Assembly: GCA_030671915.1 (NCBI GenBank)
Contig: DAOVHN010000216.1
Span: forward strand, 1-5,265
DNA from: Pseudomonadota bacterium
Lineage (GTDB): Bacteria > Pseudomonadota > Alphaproteobacteria > UBA8366 > JADFVY01
Direction of reading: 5' to 3'
DNA length: 5,265 bases
Shown here: one piece after another, positions 1-5,265 of the stretch
Layout of the letters: each line of letters begins with the position of its first letter
Position numbering within the stretch: position 1 is the first letter of the stretch
Notes under the pieces: model-generated
Databases searched by the model: none
What the model was told of the DNA's origin: nothing
What the model saw: only the letters and a program-made list of their open reading frames with translations
Position numbers and translations under genes: made by a program

Positions 1-1154
1 AATTCCTCGGCCGCCTCGTTGCGGATGAACCCGCTGGCCAGCAGTTTCATGCGTCGGTAGCCGCTGAGAATGAAGTTCTCGGTGAGCGACATTTCCGGCA
101 CGGCGGCATGGCCGTTGCGCTCTTCCGGCACGCTGCACATGCCCAGCCGCCGGCGCGCCGCAGCCCCCATGCGCCCGGCCGCGATACCGTCGATCAGGAT
201 TTCCTGGGCGACATGAACGGGCCGCTCGCCGGTCAGCGCCTGGAACAGTTCGTTCTGGCCGTTGCCGGCGACCCCGGCGATGCCGAAAATCTCGCCCTCG
301 CGCACCGAGAAGGTGACGTCCCTCAGCGATACCCCGAAGGTGTGATCCGCATCCAGGTTAAGCCCCTGAACCTCGAGCCGGATTTTCTGCGACGACGAGC
401 CGGCGCGGCGCGACAGCGAGCGCACCTCGGCGCCGATCATCATCGCCGCCATCGATTTTGCGGTTTCCTCTTTAGGGTCGCAGGAATCAACCACCTTGCC
501 GCCGCGCAGGATCGTCGCGCGGTCGCACAGCACCTTGATCTCATCCAGCTTGTGGCTGATGTAGAGGATCGACACGCCCTCGGCCGAAAGCTGCCGCAGG
601 GTCTCGAACAGCCGCTCCACTTCCTGCGGGGTCAGCACCGAGGTTGGCTCATCCATGATCAGCAGCCGCGGGTTCTGCAGCAGGCAGCGCACGATCTCGA
701 TACGCTGGCGCTCGCCCACCGACAGGGTATGAACCTCACGGTCGGGGTCCAGCGGCAGGCCATAGGCGTGGGAGACCTCGATCACCCGTTCGGCCAGCGC
801 CTTCATGTCGGCGACCTTCTCGACGCCCAGCGCGATGTTTTCCAGAACCGTCATCGCCTCGAACAGCGAGAAATGCTGGAACACCATGCCGATGCCCAGA
901 TTGCGCGCCGCATGCGGGTCGGCCACCGTGACCGGTTTGCCCTCCCACAGCATCTCGCCGTCGTCGGCATGCAGCACACCGTAAATAATTTTGACCAGCG
1001 TGCTCTTGCCGGCGCCATTCTCGCCCAGTAACGCGTGGATCTCGCCGGGTGCGACGCTGAAGTCGACCGAATCGTTCGCCAGCACGCCGGGGAAACTCTT
1101 GGAAATATTGCGGAGCTCCAGGCGGGGCGCCGTTTCGGCCGTGGTCTCGGTCAT
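1..1154 (-). CDS. Tandem ATP-binding subunit of a nucleoside/purine-type ABC importer (3' end cut by window edge)
   Basis: I translated 384 codons on the minus strand with no stop before the left edge. Family members are about 500-520 residues, so roughly the last 120-130 are missing. It is the cytoplasmic ATPase with two fused nucleotide-binding domains that drives an RbsA-like importer. Domain 1 (about residues 11-245) has Walker A GENGAGKS (44-51), Q-loop Gln93, signature LSVGERQ (144-150), Walker B LLIMDEP (164-170, Glu169) and switch His201. Domain 2 starts near residue 258. Its Walker A position is degenerate (GVAGNGQNEL, 293-302, no Lys-Ser/Thr), and PEERNG (343-348) with MSLTEN (355-360) follows, as is usual in this family. 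The pattern fits ATPases paired with BMP-type lipoproteins (YufO/NupO class) as well as sugar importers of the RbsA class. The purine context favours a purine base or nucleoside as substrate, which is inference. Its ATG overlaps the xdhB stop (ATGA). The permeases and binding protein should lie beyond the left edge. Confidence 0.93.
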   Translation of the reverse strand, partial: MTETTAETAPRLELRNISKSFPGVLANDSVDFSVAPGEIHALLGENGAGKSTLVKIIYGVLHADDGEMLWEGKPVTVADPHAARNLGIGMVFQHFSLFEAMTVLENIALGVEKVADMKALAERVIEVSHAYGLPLDPDREVHTLSVGERQRIEIVRCLLQNPRLLIMDEPTSVLTPQEVERLFETLRQLSAEGVSILYISHKLDEIKVLCDRATILRGGKVVDSCDPKEETAKSMAAMMIGAEVRSLSRRAGSSSQKIRLEVQGLNLDADHTFGVSLRDVTFSVREGEIFGIAGVAGNGQNELFQALTGERPVHVAQEILIDGIAAGRMGAAARRRLGMCSVPEERNGHAAVPEMSLTENFILSGYRRMKLLASGFIRNEAAEE

Positions 1155-3490
1155 GCTGCCTCTCCCTGGTTTGCCCTGGTCAACGCGTCGATCGCCTTCA
1201 GCACCCGCTCGGGCGTCGCCGGCGGATCAAGGCGCGGGCAGATTTTATGGTCCGCGACGCTGGCCACCGCGTCCGACAACGCGTGCAGCACGGATATCGC
1301 CAGCATCAGGGGCGGTTCGCCGACCGCCTTGGACCGGTAGATAGTCTCTTCCCGGTTGGTTGCCCCCGCCAGCAGTTCGACATTGAATATCTTCGGGCGG
1401 TCGCCGCAGGCCGGAATTTTGTAGGTCGACGGCGCATGGGTGCGCAGGCGGCCCGCATCGTCCCACCACAACTCCTCGGTGGTCAGCCAGCCCATCCCTT
1501 GCACGAACCCGCCCTCGATCTGGCCTATATCGATCGCCGGGTTTAGCGAACGGCCCACGTCATGCAGGATATCGACCCGGTCCACCCGGTATTCGCCGGT
1601 CAGAAGATCGACCGTCACCTCGCTGGCGGCCGCCCCGTAGCCGAAATAATAAAACGGCCGGCCGCGCCCGGTGGCCCGGTCCCAATGGATCTTCGGCGTC
1701 TTGTAGAAGCCGGTGGAGGACAGCGATATCCGCGCATTGTAGGCGGCCTTCACCAGGTCGGCGAAGGGCACTTCCTCGCTGCCGATACGCACGCGGTTCG
1801 GCAGGAAGGTAATCTGGTCGCGCGGCGCCTGCCAATGTTCGGCGGCGAATTCGATCAGCCGGTCCTTGATGGTGCGCGAAGCCGCCTGGGCCGCCATGCC
1901 GTTCATGTCGGAGCCGGCCGATGCCGCGGTGGCCGAGGTGTTGGGCACCTTGCCGGTGGTCGTGGCCGAAATGCGCACCTTGTCGATATCGACCTGAAAT
2001 TCCTCGGCCACCACCTGGGCGACCTTGGTGAACAGGCCCTGGCCCATCTCGGTGCCGCCATGGTTCAGGTGGATCGTGCCGTCGGTATAGATATGGACCA
2101 GCGCGCCGGCCTGGTTGAACTGGGTGGCGGTGAAGGAGATGCCGAACTTGACCGGTGTCAGCGCCAGCCCGCGTCGGATATGGCGGCTGCCGGCGTTGAA
2201 TTCCCGGATCGTCTGGCGGCGGCCCCAGTAGTCGCACTTCGCTTCCAGCTGTTCGACGACCTCGCCGACGACGCAATCCTCGACTGTCTGGTGATAGGGC
2301 GTCACGTCGCGTCCCGGCCCGCCATAGAAGTTCGCCTTGCGAACTTCCAGCGGGTCCTTGCCCAGCGCATAGGCGATTTCCTCCATGACGCGCTCACCGG
2401 CAACCATGCCCTGCGGCCCGCCGAAGCCGCGGAAGGCGGTGTTCGAGCAGGTATTGGTCTTCAGCGGCAGCGAGGTCATCCGCGCCGCGTCGTAGTAATA
2501 GGCGTTGTCGGCATGGAACAGCGCGCGGTCGGTCACCGGCCCCGACAGGTCGGCGGAAAAGCCGCAGCGCGCGGCGAAAGTGAATTCCGCCCCCGTGACA
2601 CGCCCGTCATCGTCGAACCCGGCGCGGTAGTCGGCCTCGAAATCGTGGCGCTTGCCGGTGATGGCCATGTCGTCGTCACGGTCGGGGCGGAACTTGACCG
2701 CCCGTCCGGTCTTCTTCGCGGCCAGCGCCGCAATGGCGGCGAACAGATTGCCCTGCGTCTCCTTGCCACCGAAGGCCCCGCCCATGCGGCGCACCTCGAC
2801 CGTAACCGCGTTGGACGGCACGCCCATGACATGCGACACCATATGCTGAATTTCGCTGGGATGCTGGGACGAGACATGGACCAGCACCTCGTCGTCCTCG
2901 CCGGGGATCGCCATGGCGATCTGGCTTTCCAGATAGAAATGCTCCTGCCCGCCGATCTCCATGCGGCCCTCGATGCGGTGCGGCGCGGCCTCGATGGCGG
3001 CCGCTGCGTCGCCGCGCGTCAGGGTCAGGGGCTCGGTAACGAGTTCGGCTTTGCTCCGCGCCGCGGCTATATCCAGGACGGCGGGCAAATCCTCATACTC
3101 CACCTCGGCCAGGCGGGCTGCGCGGCGGGCCTGGGCGCGGCTTTCACCGATCACCGCGAACACGACCTGGCCGTGGAACTGCACCACCCCGTCGGCGAAA
3201 ACAGGCTCGTCATGCAGGCCGGTGGGGCTGATATCGTTGACGCCGGGGATATCTTCGGCGGTCAGCACCATGACCACGCCCGGCGCCGCGCGCACCGTCG
3301 ACAGATCCATAGAGACGATTCGCGCATGGGCGCGCTCACTCAGGCCCGGATAGGCATGCAGCAGCCCCGCCGGCGCGGCCAAATCGTCGATATAGACGGC
3401 CTCGCCCGAGACATGCTTGTGGGCGCTGTCGTGGCGGTGGGACTCGCGGACGCCGCCGGCGATGCGTTCGGAGGGGGCATCGTCACGCAT
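1151..3490 (-). CDS. xdhB: Xanthine dehydrogenase, molybdopterin-binding (large) subunit XdhB
   Basis: A complete 779-residue cytoplasmic subunit, the usual length for bacterial XdhB. It carries the molybdenum cofactor and oxidises hypoxanthine to xanthine and xanthine to urate, passing electrons to XdhA. The aldehyde oxidase/xanthine dehydrogenase a/b hammerhead domain covers about residues 22-140, and the molybdopterin domains follow from about 150 to the end. Active-site residues known from bovine and Rhodobacter enzymes are present: Glu244 in GGAFGGKE (bovine Glu802), Arg354 in [11 protein letters not shown] (bovine Arg880), Phe388 with the same 34-residue spacing from that Arg as bovine Phe914, and base Glu725 in KAVGEPP (bovine Glu1261). 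Phe453-Thr454 in GISFT probably matches bovine Phe1009-Thr1010. GGTEMGQGL (478-486) is the cofactor-contact motif. I start at the ATG at 3490, which has GGGAGG 7 nt upstream. The frame stays open to an ATG at 3550, but those 20 extra residues overlap xdhA coding and look non-native. It overlaps xdhA by 8 nt and the ABC gene by 4 nt. The cofactor-insertion factor XdhC is not in the window. Confidence 0.97.
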   Translation of the reverse strand: MRDDAPSERIAGGVRESHRHDSAHKHVSGEAVYIDDLAAPAGLLHAYPGLSERAHARIVSMDLSTVRAAPGVVMVLTAEDIPGVNDISPTGLHDEPVFADGVVQFHGQVVFAVIGESRAQARRAARLAEVEYEDLPAVLDIAAARSKAELVTEPLTLTRGDAAAAIEAAPHRIEGRMEIGGQEHFYLESQIAMAIPGEDDEVLVHVSSQHPSEIQHMVSHVMGVPSNAVTVEVRRMGGAFGGKETQGNLFAAIAALAAKKTGRAVKFRPDRDDDMAITGKRHDFEADYRAGFDDDGRVTGAEFTFAARCGFSADLSGPVTDRALFHADNAYYYDAARMTSLPLKTNTCSNTAFRGFGGPQGMVAGERVMEEIAYALGKDPLEVRKANFYGGPGRDVTPYHQTVEDCVVGEVVEQLEAKCDYWGRRQTIREFNAGSRHIRRGLALTPVKFGISFTATQFNQAGALVHIYTDGTIHLNHGGTEMGQGLFTKVAQVVAEEFQVDIDKVRISATTTGKVPNTSATAASAGSDMNGMAAQAASRTIKDRLIEFAAEHWQAPRDQITFLPNRVRIGSEEVPFADLVKAAYNARISLSSTGFYKTPKIHWDRATGRGRPFYYFGYGAAASEVTVDLLTGEYRVDRVDILHDVGRSLNPAIDIGQIEGGFVQGMGWLTTEELWWDDAGRLRTHAPSTYKIPACGDRPKIFNVELLAGATNREETIYRSKAVGEPPLMLAISVLHALSDAVASVADHKICPRLDPPATPERVLKAIDALTRANQGEAA
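1159..1166 (-). promoter_or_regulatory. Ribosome-binding site of the ABC ATPase gene
   Basis: GGGAGAGG on the minus strand lies within the last codons of xdhB; its GGGAG core is 7 nt before the ATG at 1154. The strong site, together with the ATGA stop/start overlap, suggests reinitiation by ribosomes finishing xdhB as well as direct loading. Confidence 0.75.
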
Positions 3491-4955
3491 GGGCCAGCCT
3501 CCCGTCGCCGACCAGCCGGATCGGCGTGGCCGGACCGGAAGTCTCCGCATGGAATTTGCGCAGCAGGTTTTTCGCCACCGCCATGCGGTACCCGGCCGAG
3601 GCGCGCCAGTCGGTCAGCGGCGTGTAGTCCTGTTCCGTCGCGGGCAGGGCGGCCTCGATGGTTTCTTCCGTCCAGGGTTTGCCGGTCAGCGCCGCCTCGG
3701 TCGCCGCGGCGCGCTTCGGGGTTGCCGCCATGCCGCCGAAGGCGATGCGGATGTCGGCGACATTGCCGCCATCGAGCCGTAGCTGGAAGGCGCCGCAGGC
3801 CGCCGAGATATCCTGGTCGAAACGCTTGGAAATCTTGTAGCAGCGAAAATGCGTATTGGGCTCCGGCTTGGGCAGGACGACATATTCGACGAACTCGCCG
3901 GGTCGGCGGTCCTGCTTGCCGTAGTCAATGAAAAAATCCTCCAGCAGCATGGTCCGCCGCTCCGAGCCCAGCCGCAGCCCCAGCATCGCGCCGGCGGCGA
4001 TCAGGGCAGGCGGCGAATCGCCGATCGGGGAGCCGTTGGCGATATTGCCGCCGATAGTGCCCATATTGCGCACCTGCAGGCCGCCGATGCGGCGGATCAG
4101 TTCGCCGAAATCCGGGTAATGCGCGGCGATAATGGACGATGCCTCGTCATAGGTGACGCCGGCGCCGATGGTTATCGCCTCATCGGTCTCCTCGATCCGC
4201 CGCAACTCCGCGACCCGCCCGATATGGACGGCGGGGGTGATATCGCGAAGCTGCTTGGTGACCCAAAGCCCCACATCCGTGCCGCCGGCCACGATGCAGG
4301 CGTCCGGGTTCTGTTCAAGGATATCCGCCAGGCCGTCGATATCGGCGGGAGCGTATAGCCGCCGGCCGTCGGCCTCGATGCACAGCGTCTCGCCGTCCGC
4401 CAGGGCTTCCAGCCGTGCGACGATATCGGCCTCGCCCGCCGCGAACCAGTCCTTTGCCGCCGGGCCTTCTTGGTACATCTGTTTTGCAGCCGCCGCGATC
4501 GGCGCGTAACCGGTGCAGCGGCAGAGATTGCCGGCCAGCACGTCGTCGATCCGCTGGTCCGTGGGGCTTTCTTCGTTGCGGTAGAGCGCGAACAGCGACA
4601 TCACGAAGCCCGGCGTGCAGAAGCCGCATTGCGAGCCGTGGCAATCCACCATTGACTGCTGCACCGCGTGCAGCGTGCCATCCGGTGCTTTCAAATCCTC
4701 GACCGTCAGAAGCTGGCAGCCGTCCAGCATCGGCATGAAGACGATGCAGCCATTGACCGCGCGGTATGACAGGCGCCCGTCTTGAGGCCGCGCGATCACC
4801 ACCGTGCAGGCGCCGCAATCGCCCTCGGCGCAGCCCTCCTTGGTACCGGCGCGGCCCTTTTCCAGGCGCAGCCAGTCCAACACGGTCATCGTGGGGTCGA
4901 TGTCTCGCAACTCAACCGCCTCGTCGCCCAGGATAAACCGGATATGGGCGCGCAT
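3483..4955 (-). CDS. xdhA: Xanthine dehydrogenase, iron-sulfur/FAD (small) subunit XdhA
   Basis: A complete 490-residue subunit that carries electrons from the molybdenum site in XdhB through two [2Fe-2S] clusters to FAD, normally reducing NAD+. The N-terminal plant-ferredoxin-type domain has Cys42, Cys47, Cys50 and Cys70. The second, helical cluster domain has Cys110 and Cys113 (SQCGFC) and Cys145 and Cys147 (NLCRCTGY). The FAD domain (about 180-365) shows [10 protein letters not shown] (221-230) and [19 protein letters not shown] (298-316). The C-terminal flavoprotein domain covers about 370-470. All eight cluster cysteines are present, so the electron chain looks intact. I start at the ATG at 4955, which has GGAAG 8 nt upstream and gives the usual family N-terminus. 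A GTG at 4970 would add five residues and overlap uraH, but has no ribosome-binding site. The gene lies 4 nt after uraH and overlaps xdhB by 8 nt. The separate FeS/FAD and Mo subunits are the standard bacterial arrangement of a protein that is one chain in animals. Confidence 0.97.
   Translation of the reverse strand: MRAHIRFILGDEAVELRDIDPTMTVLDWLRLEKGRAGTKEGCAEGDCGACTVVIARPQDGRLSYRAVNGCIVFMPMLDGCQLLTVEDLKAPDGTLHAVQQSMVDCHGSQCGFCTPGFVMSLFALYRNEESPTDQRIDDVLAGNLCRCTGYAPIAAAAKQMYQEGPAAKDWFAAGEADIVARLEALADGETLCIEADGRRLYAPADIDGLADILEQNPDACIVAGGTDVGLWVTKQLRDITPAVHIGRVAELRRIEETDEAITIGAGVTYDEASSIIAAHYPDFGELIRRIGGLQVRNMGTIGGNIANGSPIGDSPPALIAAGAMLGLRLGSERRTMLLEDFFIDYGKQDRRPGEFVEYVVLPKPEPNTHFRCYKISKRFDQDISAACGAFQLRLDGGNVADIRIAFGGMAATPKRAAATEAALTGKPWTEETIEAALPATEQDYTPLTDWRASAGYRMAVAKNLLRKFHAETSGPATPIRLVGDGRLAHA
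3498..3503 (-). promoter_or_regulatory. Ribosome-binding site of xdhB
   Basis: GGGAGG on the minus strand lies 7 nt before the ATG at 3490, within the 3' end of xdhA. This strong site at ideal spacing supports the 3490 start over the in-frame ATG at 3550. Confidence 0.8.
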
Positions 4956-4959
4956 GCTC

Positions 4960-5265
4960 TTAGCTTCCACGGTAGGTGGAATAGCCGAAGGGCGAAATCA
5001 GCAGGGGCACATGGTAATGCTGTCCGGCGGCCGAGACGCCGAATCGGACCGGCACTTTGTTCAGGAAGGCCGGCGAGGGCAGGTCCTGGCCGGCGCCCTT
5101 GAAGTAGTCGCCGACATGGAAGACGAGCTCATATTCGCCCGGGCCTAAATCGTCGCCGGTCAGCAGCGGTTCGTCGCAGCGACCGTCGTCGTTGGTGCGC
5201 ACGGTCTTGAGCGCGGTGCGATCGTCGCCCGCCAGGCGATAGAGATCGATCCGCAGCCCGGCGCC
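4960..5265 (-). CDS. uraH: 5-hydroxyisourate hydrolase, transthyretin-like (5' end cut by window edge)
   Basis: The frame is open from the right edge to a TAA at 4962-4960, giving the last 101 residues. The family is about 110-120 residues, so roughly 15 N-terminal residues are missing, including the conserved His of the first strand. The enzyme hydrolyses 5-hydroxyisourate, the product of urate oxidase, to OHCU in the urate-to-allantoin route. Support is strong: the protein ends in the tetrapeptide YRGS that marks hydrolases and separates them from transthyretin hormone carriers. It also has HYHVPLL with catalytic-type His85 (83-89 of the visible part), an Arg in VRTNDDGR (22-29), and the block [10 protein letters not shown] (46-55). 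No signal peptide can be judged because the N-terminus is absent. It lies directly upstream of xdhA in the same transcript, joining the step before and a step after urate. An internal GTG at 5202 is a Val codon, not the start. Confidence 0.96.
   Translation of the reverse strand, partial: GAGLRIDLYRLAGDDRTALKTVRTNDDGRCDEPLLTGDDLGPGEYELVFHVGDYFKGAGQDLPSPAFLNKVPVRFGVSAAGQHYHVPLLISPFGYSTYRGS
4964..4968 (-). promoter_or_regulatory. Ribosome-binding site of xdhA
   Basis: GGAAG on the minus strand lies 8 nt before the ATG at 4955, inside the last codons of uraH. It is a modest Shine-Dalgarno match, but it decides the start: the alternative GTG at 4970 has only CCACCTACC before it. Confidence 0.6.

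Noticed and set aside
108..1031. A 307-codon open frame on the plus strand opposite the ABC ATPase gene
   Set aside because: The minus strand here encodes a complete set of ABC motifs. The plus-strand product is low-complexity Arg/His/Gln/Ala-rich sequence typical of a shadow frame.
1..1154. Ribose or other sugar importer (RbsA) as the identity of the ABC ATPase
   Set aside because: The fold is shared and cannot be fully excluded from the ATPase alone, but the operon is devoted to purine breakdown, so a purine or nucleoside importer is preferred.
1151..1170. Possible terminator or promoter between xdhB and the ABC gene
   Set aside because: The genes overlap by 4 nt, and no hairpin followed by a T-run on the minus strand is visible there.
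1560..2276. Minus-strand frame of 238 codons overlapping xdhB out of frame
   Set aside because: It is Arg/Gly/Pro-rich, has no domain, and lies wholly within conserved xdhB sequence; the same holds for the frames at 4315-4818 and 3686-3928 within xdhA.
3488..3550. Upstream ATG at 3550 as the XdhB start
   Set aside because: The extra 20 residues are read from the xdhA 3' end in another frame, while the ATG at 3490 has GGGAGG at 7 nt and yields the usual family N-terminus.
1562..3931. A 789-codon open frame on the plus strand, antisense to xdhB and the end of xdhA
   Set aside because: Its translation is rich in Arg, Gly, His and Ala with no recognisable domain, and it mirrors strongly supported genes. 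Long antisense frames without stops are common opposite GC-rich coding sequence.
4953..4970. GTG at 4970 as the XdhA start
   Set aside because: There is no Shine-Dalgarno sequence before it. The ATG at 4955 has GGAAG at 8 nt and lies just after the uraH stop.

Overview
The window is one strand of a purine-degradation operon from a GC-rich bacterium. GC content, codon choice and the gene set (two-subunit xanthine dehydrogenase, transthyretin-like 5-hydroxyisourate hydrolase, RbsA-like ABC ATPase of the nucleoside/purine class) best suggest an alphaproteobacterium. That assignment is inference from style and gene order, not from a marker gene.

All four genes lie on the minus strand, so transcription runs from the right edge to the left edge. 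In transcription order: (1) the C-terminal 101 residues of 5-hydroxyisourate hydrolase (uraH, 5265-4960, N-terminus beyond the right edge); (2) xdhA, the 2x[2Fe-2S]/FAD subunit of xanthine dehydrogenase (4955-3483); (3) xdhB, the molybdopterin subunit with the active site (3490-1151); (4) a tandem ATP-binding subunit of an ABC importer of the kind that works with BMP-family lipoproteins (1154 to beyond the left edge, 384 residues visible).

The genes are packed without spacers: a 4-nt gap between uraH and xdhA, an 8-nt overlap between xdhA and xdhB, and a 4-nt ATGA overlap between xdhB and the ABC gene. Each ribosome-binding site therefore lies inside the 3' end of the gene before it. There is no room for an internal promoter or terminator in an intergenic gap, so the four genes are almost certainly co-transcribed. 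No stretch over 300 bases lacks a gene, and I see no RNA gene, mobile element, CRISPR array or notable repeat.

The combined job is purine catabolism. The importer probably brings in a purine base or nucleoside. XdhAB oxidises hypoxanthine and xanthine to urate. A urate oxidase not present here would make 5-hydroxyisourate, which UraH hydrolyses to OHCU (2-oxo-4-hydroxy-4-carboxy-5-ureidoimidazoline) on the way to allantoin. The window looks conventional. I found no evidence of a novel system; the points worth a second look are the tight coupling of the importer to the enzyme genes and an excess of the palindrome GATATC.
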